64,000 nt of DNA from Tranzscheliella williamsii (taxonomy: Eukaryota; Basidiomycota; Ustilaginomycetes; Ustilaginales; Ustilaginaceae), in NCBI GenBank assembly GCA_023212725.1, contig JALBYF010000032.1, positions 1 through 64,000 on the forward strand, written 5' to 3'. Made by a program: the position numbers and the translations under genes. How positions within the stretch are numbered: position 1 is the first letter of the stretch; every line of letters begins with the position of its first letter. The notes beneath the pieces were generated by a model, which saw only the letters and a program-made list of their open reading frames with translations, ran no database searches and was not told where the DNA came from. This document shows, piece after piece, positions 47,482 through 56,857 of this stretch.

Positions 47482-50400
47482 TCAGCCATTCCACTCGCCA
47501 CCGCTGGCGAGTGAGGCGAAGTAGCCTCCTTTTGTTGCTACCAGACCGCTGTATGAGCCTTGTTCGACGACTCGGCCCTGTTTGAGAACGATGATGCGCT
47601 CGCAACGGCGCATCATGTCGACATTGTGGGTTATGACCAGCGTGGTCATCTTCCGGCGCCTGACCTCGCTTCCGTCGGACAGGAGCGTGTCAACGATGGC
47701 CTTCTGGTTCTGTACGTCTAGGGCAGACGTGCATTCGTCAAGAATCAGGATTTTGGCTCGGAGCCGCATCAGCGCCCGAGCGATTGCGAGCCTTTGCGCC
47801 TGGCCACCAGAGACCTTGGACATGTCGCCTCCCCCCAGCATCGTATCGTAGGTATCGGGAAGACTCTCGATGAAGCCGGCTGCATTAGCTGAGCGAGCTA
47901 CAGCTCTGATCGACGCCGAAGTCCCGTCGTCAATCTGCACCCGGTCTAGCACTGGGCACTCCTCATAAACCCTGCTGTTCGCTCCATAGGCAATGTTCTG
48001 GGAGATCGACATGTCGAAAAGAGAAGGATTTTGGCTGACGACACTAATGTGTTCTCGCAACCACGGCGTTGCGATCAACTCGAGGTTTGTACCGTCAATC
48101 AGTATCGACCCGGAGGAGGGCGCGTACAGCCTCTGCAGCAGCGCTGCCACCGTGCTTTTCCCGCAGCCGGATGCGCCTACGATAGCAACGCACTCGCCGG
48201 GGAGGATCTCCATACTTGCTCCTCGGAGAACGGGTATGTCGGGACGGAGGTCGTAGGCAAAATCGACATTGACGAACTGGATCCTGCCTTCAATGCAGGG
48301 ATGGAAAGTTCCTTTTGATTCTCGGGCTTGCTCAGTCGAAAGATTGCAGAGACGGTTCAGGTCGACCAGAGCCTTGATGCTCTTAGAGAAGCCGGGAAGG
48401 AATGTCAGCATCTGGGCCGCAAACGTTACGGCAAAGATGATGAGGTTGAACACTTGGATCATCCGTTTGAAGTCGTATTCTCCCGAAATCATGAGCTTAG
48501 CTCCCACAAAGAACATCAAGGCCTCGGCGATGTAGGTGAGCGCCTCGCTCATCCCGTGACCGAAGCCAGAGAAGATCGAGGACCGCATGCCACAGCGCTG
48601 AGCATCTCTGACAGCCTCACTGTAGTCGAACTCGAACACGCTTTCCAAGCCCATGGAGCGGATGCTGCGGATGTTTGAAACCATGGCGTAGAAGCATTCC
48701 GAGACCGTCTCTCTCCTGATTTTGTTCCTGACCTCGTAGAAGGAGATAATCCGGGATTGGACGAACATGGCGACGATGAAGACCGGCCCGAACGCAATTC
48801 CAACCAGCGTCAGTTTCCAGCCCACGACCAGAGCCCACACGATGCCGAGACTGATCATCGAAGTGACAAGCGCCAGCTGGCCGATGATCTGTCCGACCAG
48901 GTTGCGGGCGTCTTCAGCATCCTTGACGATGCTCTGGCAGACTTTCGATGCTGAGTTTCCTGCCTCGTCAAACCAAGGCCTGTCCTGCCCTACGACGTTT
49001 GTGTACGAGCGAGCACGTAGTTTCAGGATCCACTCGTCTGCGATTGTTTCCATGAGTAGAAAGCGTAGGAAGGAGAAGGAGCCTTCGAGCAGCGCGGTCA
49101 GCAGGACCAGTAGGGACCACTTGAGTACTGTTCCACTTTGACCCGCCTGGCCCATCGTCGAGAGTAGCTGAGAAAGTATGTAAGAGAAGATTGGCGTCAA
49201 TGTCCCCGCCACAACACACAGCAGCATGCCAAGGATGAGCATGGCCCGGCTCGGAATGGTGGCCCAAAGGATGATGAGGGCTTCTCTGCCGCTTGGAATG
49301 CATGGCTCCTCCATGCACTCTTTTGACTTGGCACTCTTGGAGCCGACAGCGTTATCCGATGGGCAGCCGTCCGATACATCTGTGTTCCAGTGCCGTCGGG
49401 CGTTTCGGTCGACTGCAATCTCGAGCCGCCGAGCAGAAGCCCGGGCGCCGCTTGCAGTAAGTGTCTCTGCATCATCGAAATACGTTTGCATCGCCTGTCT
49501 TTCTGCCAGCCTCAGAGGCTTGAGATGCGCCAATGCTCCATCCAGCATTGGAGGTAGGAAGGAGAGGTGTTCGGTCAGGCGCCTGCCCTCGTTTTCTCGG
49601 GCAGAGAAGGAGCGGTGTCCAATCATTCGCTTTGATAGGCTCTGAAGTGCGGTCTGGGTCGCCCTCGTCGGCTTGGTGTTGTCTACGGAGGAATACGGTT
49701 GTCGGTCCTCCTCATCGTCGGCACATCGGCCATGTCTCTGCGTCTCCGCCATACGCTTGAACGGCCCCTCTCTCGCTTCCAAGTCCGAGCGATATCCCTG
49801 CTGTGCTACTACCCCGTCCTCCAGCAGATAGAGGAAGTCTTCTTGCTCGATCTGGGAGAGATCGTGCGTGATAACAACGGTGGTTTTGCCACGTCGCGCT
49901 TGCTTGATCGCCTCGTGCACCAATAGCCTGGTTGTCGGATCCAGCGCGGAGGTAGCCTCATCAAAAACCATGACTGGTGGGTCACGGAGCATCGCGCGGG
50001 CGATAGCCATCCTTTGCCGCTGGCCTCCGGAGAGCGCAGTTCCAGACTGACCCAGCATGGTATCGTAGCCTTTGTCAAGACCGCGGACAAAGTCATGCAG
50101 AAGCGCGAGACGGCAGGCAGATTCCACGTCTCGCCTGGGTACGTCCGGAATCTTGCTGTGGGGAGCGTCATGTGCCAGATCCGTCTTGCCTACAAGGCCC
50201 AGAGCGACATTGTCGTGAATGCTTAGGTCGAAAATGATGGGAGTCTGGCTGACGGCGGCGATCTGTTGCCTGCACCAGCAGGGGTCGAGGTAATCAAACG
50301 TCTGGTCGTCCAGCTGGATGATCCCTTCGGTGGGCTCGTACAGTCTGAGCAGGAGCTGCGCCACGGTGCTCTTGCCGCTGCCGCTGCCTCCGACAATGTA

Positions 50401-51987
50401 GGTCATTTCGGAGGCGGGGATATAGAGGCTTGCGTTTCTGAGTACCGGCTCAGAGGGGCGTGAGGGATAGCTGAATGTCACGTTACGGAAATGCAGCTCG
50501 CCCTGGCAGGTAGCTGGAACGATTCGCCGAAGACCTTGGACCCTTCTGGCTGCTCGGAGACCGGGCGTGCGTGGCGAACGCTGTGGCGCAGGCGCGCGCG
50601 CCCGACAGATGGTAAAGCCAGGACTGGCTGACGACGACGGAGTGTGAGGGATAGCCTCAATGGACATGGGCACGGCCTTCGCTTTGCGAAAGTCGTATTC
50701 CAGAGTCCCGATCGTAGAGAAGAGAGTATCGTCCACCGGCGACGCTGGCAGACTTGAGACTCCGTCACTGATATACGATTCTGTTTTTGTGACAGATGTA
50801 GAACACTGCGTCGAGCGGGTCGACGGCGACCTGCACCGCCCACCCCCCGGATTGTGGGTGGGAGGCTGTTCGGAAGAGTTGATGAGGTTGACAATGTTGG
50901 CTGCGCCGACCTTGCCCTTTTCGATGTACGAAAGCGACTGTACGATTTCGTTGAGCATGGCCGAGACAAGCAGACTTGCCATGAACACAGTCATCACCTG
51001 GCCCGGCGTGAGTTTCCCTTCGTGCACGAGATGGGAGCCGTACCAAAAGCCTTGTACAAACATGGCAAAGACCAGGCCTCCGGCGACGCCGAAGCGTACC
51101 GACCACCACAGCAGCGTGCGGCGGTAGGCCGCGCTGCCCTTCCTCAGCTCGTTTTCGAAGCGTGCCGTTTCTTTGGTCTGGGCGTTGAACGCCTTGACTG
51201 TGTTGATAGATTGGACTACAGTTTCGGCCATTCCTGTCGCTTGGGCGGTAGAGACCCTCTCGCGCTGCAGAGCTGGCGCTGCGCCAACTTCGGTGACAGC
51301 AGTAACGATCAGGATAACCGGGATCGAGGCCAGGATGACAAGCGTTAGGCTCCAGCTGCTGTGCAGCGCCAGCACCAGACTAGCGATTGCGGTCGTCAGA
51401 TGCTGTACCACATCTCCCAGCTTGCGCGAGACAGCTACGCGGAGATCGTCAGACTCGCGCGCTACCTTGGTCATCAGTGCGGCGGGCGATATGTCGGCAG
51501 TTTGATAACCCTCGTCATCTGTATCGACATGGAGACCCATACCGAGGTCATACCAGGACATCTTCTTGGCCATGACCTCGCTGAACAGCAATATGCGCAG
51601 CCTCGCCGTCAGTCTCTCGCCCAGACAGATCCACACTGACACCGCTACGGTGCTGATGACGGAAGTGGCCGCCGCCAGCCCGAGCAAAATGTAGACCGCC
51701 TCGAGCACCTTATTGAGGAAGTGGCGTTTCACGGCCTCGGACACATGCGACGCTGGTATGGCGGTAGGGTTGTACGAGGTGAAAGCGTCAAAGGCACCTC
51801 CGACCGTCTTGGACATGGCCGCTGGCACCAGTCCAACGACGATCGACAAGGACACAGCTGGCAATAACAGCAAAGCACTATCGCGCCACGTTAGGAAGCA
51901 GAAAAGTAAACGAAGCGACGGCTTCACCCGCGGCGGTGCGCAAGAGATCGGAGCCTGCGCTCCGCTTCGATCTTTGAGGGTGGTCAT
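47482..51987 (-). CDS. STE6: Full-size ABCB transporter, Ste6-like a-factor exporter
   Basis: I start at 51987 (MTTLKDRSG), since the 63 residues before it in frame are not transporter-like; this gives 1501 residues. Architecture is TMD1-NBD1-linker-TMD2-NBD2. NBD1 has Walker A GGSGSGKST (about 532), signature LSGGQRQR (about 652) and Walker B VMVFDEATSALD. NBD2 has GASGCGKST (about 1270), VSGGQAQR and ILILDECTSALD. A long polar insert sits in NBD1 before the Walker A (about 425-505), and a 150-residue linker follows NBD1. Fungal ABCB proteins with this pattern and a divergent TMD1 belong to the Ste6 group, which exports farnesylated mating pheromone. The promoter carries three pheromone response elements, which fits. 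An ABCB multidrug pump is the alternative. Confidence 0.88.
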   Translation of the reverse strand: MTTLKDRSGAQAPISCAPPRVKPSLRLLFCFLTWRDSALLLLPAVSLSIVVGLVPAAMSKTVGGAFDAFTSYNPTAIPASHVSEAVKRHFLNKVLEAVYILLGLAAATSVISTVAVSVWICLGERLTARLRILLFSEVMAKKMSWYDLGMGLHVDTDDEGYQTADISPAALMTKVARESDDLRVAVSRKLGDVVQHLTTAIASLVLALHSSWSLTLVILASIPVILIVTAVTEVGAAPALQRERVSTAQATGMAETVVQSINTVKAFNAQTKETARFENELRKGSAAYRRTLLWWSVRFGVAGGLVFAMFVQGFWYGSHLVHEGKLTPGQVMTVFMASLLVSAMLNEIVQSLSYIEKGKVGAANIVNLINSSEQPPTHNPGGGRCRSPSTRSTQCSTSVTKTESYISDGVSSLPASPVDDTLFSTIGTLEYDFRKAKAVPMSIEAIPHTPSSSASPGFTICRARAPAPQRSPRTPGLRAARRVQGLRRIVPATCQGELHFRNVTFSYPSRPSEPVLRNASLYIPASEMTYIVGGSGSGKSTVAQLLLRLYEPTEGIIQLDDQTFDYLDPCWCRQQIAAVSQTPIIFDLSIHDNVALGLVGKTDLAHDAPHSKIPDVPRRDVESACRLALLHDFVRGLDKGYDTMLGQSGTALSGGQRQRMAIARAMLRDPPVMVFDEATSALDPTTRLLVHEAIKQARRGKTTVVITHDLSQIEQEDFLYLLEDGVVAQQGYRSDLEAREGPFKRMAETQRHGRCADDEEDRQPYSSVDNTKPTRATQTALQSLSKRMIGHRSFSARENEGRRLTEHLSFLPPMLDGALAHLKPLRLAERQAMQTYFDDAETLTASGARASARRLEIAVDRNARRHWNTDVSDGCPSDNAVGSKSAKSKECMEEPCIPSGREALIILWATIPSRAMLILGMLLCVVAGTLTPIFSYILSQLLSTMGQAGQSGTVLKWSLLVLLTALLEGSFSFLRFLLMETIADEWILKLRARSYTNVVGQDRPWFDEAGNSASKVCQSIVKDAEDARNLVGQIIGQLALVTSMISLGIVWALVVGWKLTLVGIAFGPVFIVAMFVQSRIISFYEVRNKIRRETVSECFYAMVSNIRSIRSMGLESVFEFDYSEAVRDAQRCGMRSSIFSGFGHGMSEALTYIAEALMFFVGAKLMISGEYDFKRMIQVFNLIIFAVTFAAQMLTFLPGFSKSIKALVDLNRLCNLSTEQARESKGTFHPCIEGRIQFVNVDFAYDLRPDIPVLRGASMEILPGECVAIVGASGCGKSTVAALLQRLYAPSSGSILIDGTNLELIATPWLREHISVVSQNPSLFDMSISQNIAYGANSRVYEECPVLDRVQIDDGTSASIRAVARSANAAGFIESLPDTYDTMLGGGDMSKVSGGQAQRLAIARALMRLRAKILILDECTSALDVQNQKAIVDTLLSDGSEVRRRKMTTLVITHNVDMMRRCERIIVLKQGRVVEQGSYSGLVATKGGYFASLASGGEWNG

Positions 51988-52306
51988 GCTTTCTGTCCCA
52001 GGTGTTGAAAAGGGTATCGTCCCGCCGTCGCCGCAGCGTGGTTTACAGACAGACGAGTAACTTTGCAGTCTACGCAACGCGTCGCTGGGCTGGACTGGCA
52101 GAGTAATAGCGGTCGAACAGCTGAGGAGATGTAGAGGCCATGAACAACGGTATGAGAAGAAAAGGGACCGTTTCACTTGGCCCTCTCCATCATGTCAACC
52201 TCACCGCATTGCTGCCAGCCACTGCGCCGGGCCAATGAGCTGTGCCCAGTGTGCCTAAGCGTTGAATACATGCAAACAGCATTAGCCTCAGCAGCTCTGC
52301 TGAACA

Positions 52307-52434
52307 TCCCCTTTGTTCCACAGCGTGTGAAGAAGTGAGCATGAGTCTAGCCTTGCGACGTGCTTGCTCGTAGGGAACAAAGGGACCATTGGCTAAGGCA
52401 AGAGAAGCACACAAAGATACTCACTCCCCTTTGT
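52307..52434. promoter_or_regulatory. Cluster of pheromone response elements (Prf1-type)
   Basis: Upstream of the Ste6-like start codon (51987) I find ACAAAGGGA exactly at 52377-52385 (plus strand), and ACAAAGGGG on the minus strand at 52308-52316 and 52426-52434. The known U. maydis Prf1 HMG-box site is ACAAAGGGA. All three lie 320-450 bp from the ATG. The pattern predicts induction by pheromone or b-dependent signalling. Confidence 0.65.
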
Positions 52435-53559
52435 CTGTCAAGTAGCGCCTTGGGAAAAAAAGAAACTCCATCACAACGAAACAGTTTGGGTGTTGGCCTG
52501 TAAATGAGAGGTGGGATCCGCAACTTTGGTTTGGCTTCCTTCACAGATGGTAATCCAGACGGGCTGTTGCGACTCAAGTGACCGCCTATGTGTCTTATGT
52601 TCAGCATCGATGTTGCAACTCGGATCATCGTTGCTGCAACGTCGACTGGCTGACTTACCACTGTGACTTTTTCGCGGCATAACAACTGGGGTCGAACTGC
52701 GTCTGTTAGATCCTAATTACCCGATTATCGGCTCAATCGTGATTATACCTTGACTGTCAGATCTTCTACGAATGGGGTAGGTTTGGTTGATGCGGTTCGA
52801 CATTGCAAAGTAAGGGTGCTGCGAGGGACGAGTCTGATCGTGCTAGCAGAACTGGGTCAACAGCTGCAGTGTATTGAAGCGTATTCCCGACGGGATAACG
52901 GACAACAGCGGCCAGGGGGAGGGGAAGGAGGCACGGCAACGGCAAAGGGCTAGCGCGAGGCGTTGCGCCGACTTGCGGCGCTCGGTGAACGACAGAGCAT
53001 GATGATGCGGTAGGGTCTACGAGGTGACTGGGTTGACGAGAGCGGGGATTGAGCGACCTCCTTGCACGTCAGCGGGGGATGTAGGAACGAAGAGGAAGCC
53101 GATAACCAGGCGTGATTGTTTTCAGTTGCGTGCGGAGCATCATCACGCTTGAAACCCGAGGCAAGGGACCGGAGGTGGCAATAAAGGATAGCACTGCAAC
53201 GGAATCAGGCGGCCAGTGCATGCCCGAGCGCAGCGGAAGGTGACCCGAACAGAGTAAGTGGCGTTGGTCCGGGACGCGTCGCATGCTTGAGCGCCATTGT
53301 TCTGCGGACAAAGGCGGCGAGGAAGGGAATGGCTGCGGAACAAAGCGTGTAAGGGGCCGGGCTTAGAGAAGGTAAGGGGCTTATCCATGTTGCACAGTAC
53401 TTCGGTGTCAACGACGCTGAAGCAGATGGGGCGTGCCTGGGCAATTCTATCTCAGGCTAGCTTGGCGCTCGTAGTTGGCCGACATTTGGTTGTCAAGCCT
53501 GCAAGGGGAGGCGCGCTTGCATAACAGTCGGCCGAAAAGGCTGCAAAGGTGTTATAACG

Positions 53560-53610
53560 GTGCTTCCTAACAGTACTTTCTAACAGTGCTTCCTAACAGT
53601 GCTTTCAAGG
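53560..53610 (+). repeat. 13-bp tandem repeat
   Basis: Almost four units of GTGCTTCCTAACA (second unit GTACTTTCTAACA, last one partial). No function is assigned. Confidence 0.75.
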
Positions 53611-55315
53611 ATGAACAATCTGCGCCAGACCAAACCGGGCATGACCGTTCCGGCCAATGGCAAAGGCAGCAACAGATGGCTAAGGCACCGTTGCTTACCG
53701 CGGTTGCATGGCAAGCAGGCTGGAAACCTCGTTGTGCACATGTTTCAAAACTATACAACGCTGCGCTTGGTGGCCAATCGACTCTGCATGTGCAGGCACA
53801 GTCTGGCAAGGGCAGAACTGTTACGCTCTTGATCGGGACAGCATCCATTCTCGCTGTGCTCAACTGGCTAGCAGCCAGGCTCATTGTGTAGAGAAGACGG
53901 CGTGGGAAAGTACTTCAACAAGGGTTTATCGCTTCACCGCTGGGCGAAATCAAACGTTCAGCCACAAGGACGGCACAAGCGAGATGCACATCGACCGACG
54001 GGCGAGAAACAGTGAATCTGCCATTGCCCTCTGCCAGCGCCTTGCCACGCCACGCTAGCGATCGATAGTGTAAGTAGATCGACTCCGCGCTGTTTCCATC
54101 TCGCCGCCTCGTGCTCTTGCGCCTCTTGCCCATGCGGACAGGATGGGCCTAGCGAAGCCGCTACTGGCGGGGGTGGCCGCCATGTCTCGGCTTCGACAGT
54201 TGCGCTGGACCGGTTGAAAGGCTGCCGACCAGCTTGTTCCACGCGGCCGATCGACAGAGCAAAGGTACTGCACCGAATGAGCCAATCCCACGCGCTGGAT
54301 GGGCTGGCGAACAAAGACAGACCCCTGTCTACCGAGCAAGCCACTGGATCCGTCGGTTCAGCCAAAATCTTTGCGGCCAACGCCCTGCCAGTCACACCTC
54401 GAAAATTCATCGTAATTGAAATTGAGATTGCCATGCGAGAGAGGCTAACCAGCCGAGTTTCAGATTCGACGAATCTGAATCAGTTTGGCTTCATTCGACG
54501 TCGAAAGATCCCCGTTCTGGGGTTCCAACGCTAAATCAGCTCCAGAGCGAGCAGCTCCCCTAAACCGAAGACTGAGTCTATCATGGAGAACTCCGAAAGC
54601 GTGGCATTATTTGCCTCCAATTGAAGCTGCGTCCAAGTGAAACGCTGCGACTCGCTCAGTCCTCAGTCCTGCAGTCTGTCACAGGCAAACTGGGGGCAAA
54701 TGTGCAGTTGAGACGTAAATCGGCTGGAATTTAGTTGGTGTGATATAGTGTGGGGAAGGGGTATATTCTCTACAAGAGCAGAGCGCGCGAGTGGCTTAGC
54801 GCCCCAGGAACAGCATGAGGAGGTCCCATGTGGGCCGCTAAGGTGGGCGCCGAACATCGGACCTTCGTCCCAGCTGGCTCCAAGGAGAGGGCGAGCGATA
54901 GCCGAGCCCAAACGAACCGAACGGGCCTAGCGGCCGTCGTATACGAAGGGAGACAGATTTGATATGCAAAACAATGCTGAGCGTATGGATGGAGTATGCA
55001 ACTGAACAACCGAAAAACGTGAGATGCGAAGACGGAGCGGCGTCCGTCGCCGAACCGAGGGGGTAAAATGAGGAAGGGGCGTCGAACACGCATTACATGC
55101 CCACAAGAGCCAGGATCGCTGGCCAGTGCGGACACGAGGTGTGATACCCAGGTATTCTGAGAGGAGGAGCGTAGACCAGGCGAGCCATGGGAACAACACT
55201 AGAGATTTGTAGTACAGGTAGCGAGGACGGCAGAAAGGATCCAAGTTCGAAATCGTACCGCAGGCAGTAGACGAAGAGCGAGAGCCGGTTCGGGTAGACC
55301 TGCTACAAGGCAGGC

Positions 55316-56857
55316 CTAGGACCGCCAACAGTTGTAGGGGTGCAGGTACGAGTCAGCAGCGGAATGTTGGCTGATCCCAGCCATGGGGTAATCGGTAGCG
55401 GCGCCTGCTTGCTGGTGCGAGCGGTGGTGAAGCTTCATGTCCACCGTCGTTGTCGGACTGTAGCCCTCCTTGGGCTCCACATCGTAGTAGCTGGCGTCCT
55501 CCCACTGCGACGTCTCGATGTCCGAGGGAGGCGTATCAGGTGTCGTGCGACCAGAGATGGTGGAGCGCGATGCGCACGGCGAAGGCGTCGCCAAGCTGAA
55601 ACTGGAAGACGACGGCGCGTAGGACATGGACGAGCACACCGAAGATGAGATCGATGCCGCGGGCGAGTTTGCGTAGTAACCTCGGTCGTGACTGGCGGTC
55701 GCCGGGTTGGTGGCTGCCGAAGATGCCAGAGACACGTTGTGGGTGGGCATGGTGTAAGGGCGGCACCGGTCTCGGGCAGTATTGACAAATGGATGAGTAA
55801 ACGTGGGTGCCGCCGTGGGCATGCGGTCTTGACGGTAGCTGGCGCACTTGGCCATACCGACGGAGGCAGGCACCGATACGCTGACCGCACCTTGGCCGTT
55901 GCTGGAGCTCACATAGGGATGCGAGGGCGTATAGCCGGGTACGCTTGCTCGGCTGCTGAAAGGCTGCTGTGAGACACTCGACTGTCTAGAGTGTCGACCC
56001 GTCTGGATCCTGTGGGGGCCGGCCAATGACTCGGAGGGTGGCGAGGACACGTCGGTCGCATCGAGGCAAGGAACCCGGGGTGGCAAACGCGCAGCGGCGA
56101 AAGCCGCACTGTCCGAACGTTCGGTGGTCACATTGCTGCCGCCGCTGCTGCTGCTGCTGACGTTGTTGCTGTTGTTGTCCATGTCGAGGCTGGGTCGACG
56201 CGACATGAGGTCAAAGGTGCGTCGAACGACATGGTCGAAGCGAGCAACGTCGCAACTCTGCTCGAGCTCAAAGGTGAATACCTCCAGCTCGCGAGGCTCC
56301 ATGTTGACCTTGTAGCCGAGATACCCGAACAGTTCGCGCTCCATCTGGTTGATTTCACGCAAGCTGAAGAGGCCTTGACCAACGATGGTCCAGCTCTTGT
56401 TAGAGTACGTGTCGTCGCAGCTGCTCTTGCTGGCGAGCATCAAGGCAGAGATGAAGAGACGGTGACCTGAAGATCCCCGAGCGGCAGGGAAACGGATCTT
56501 GAGGCGTAACAAGAGGTATAGAGCCTGGTAGGTAACAGCTGATGGCAGCCTGGTTCGATAAAGCGCGTATGCGATGAACTCGGAGAGCCTTGGAGCCGGA
56601 ACGCCATTTTGACTGGGCAAAGAGACGGATGCTGAGGTCGAATCAAGGGGGCAGGCGAACAGGTAAAGGATGAACCGCTCACAAAGCTCCGATACTTCTC
56701 GATGACCATAGAAGCGATCGGTTTGGGAGCTTCGATGCGACGACCTGGACGGAGGCTTGGATGCTGCTGAAGTTTGCTTAATTGCTGGGGCTTCGGGATG
56801 AGAGGACGACTGGAAGGTATGGTCCACGGGGCGGGAGCTGACGACGGTGGCGGCCAT
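55316..56857 (-). CDS. PCL-type cyclin (Pho85/CDK5-like partner)
   Basis: A 513-residue protein. The cyclin box lies at about residues 52-200: REVSELCERFILYLFACP, LSEFIAYALYRTRL, YLLLRLKIRFP, LFISALMLASKSSCDDTYSNKSW, then SLREINQMERELFGYLGYKVNMEPRELEVF. The LASK...DDTYSNKSW and INQMERE blocks are diagnostic for Pcl1/Pcl2/Pcl9-like cyclins that activate Pho85-type kinases. The C-terminal 300 residues are Ser-rich and disordered with several Ser/Thr-Pro sites. In U. maydis, the pheromone- and b-induced Pcl12 belongs to this class and drives polar growth in the mating filament; whether this is its ortholog needs a comparison. A TATATATA run at 57156-57163, 300 bp upstream, may be the TATA element. 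Confidence 0.92.
   Translation of the reverse strand: MAATVVSSRPVDHTFQSSSHPEAPAIKQTSAASKPPSRSSHRSSQTDRFYGHREVSELCERFILYLFACPLDSTSASVSLPSQNGVPAPRLSEFIAYALYRTRLPSAVTYQALYLLLRLKIRFPAARGSSGHRLFISALMLASKSSCDDTYSNKSWTIVGQGLFSLREINQMERELFGYLGYKVNMEPRELEVFTFELEQSCDVARFDHVVRRTFDLMSRRPSLDMDNNSNNVSSSSSGGSNVTTERSDSAAFAAARLPPRVPCLDATDVSSPPSESLAGPHRIQTGRHSRQSSVSQQPFSSRASVPGYTPSHPYVSSSNGQGAVSVSVPASVGMAKCASYRQDRMPTAAPTFTHPFVNTARDRCRPYTMPTHNVSLASSAATNPATASHDRGYYANSPAASISSSVCSSMSYAPSSSSFSLATPSPCASRSTISGRTTPDTPPSDIETSQWEDASYYDVEPKEGYSPTTTVDMKLHHRSHQQAGAATDYPMAGISQHSAADSYLHPYNCWRS

Larger units (their letters stand above)
51988..55315. other. Long intergenic region upstream of STE6
   Basis: 3.3 kb between the Ste6-like start and the 3' end of the cyclin gene, both on the minus strand. 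It holds the pheromone response elements and a 13-bp tandem repeat near 53560. No other gene is supported. Confidence 0.45.

Noticed and set aside
51988..52176. 63-residue N-terminal extension of the Ste6-like frame
   Set aside because: The extension has no transporter-like features and eats into the 5' UTR; the ATG at 51987 is better placed.
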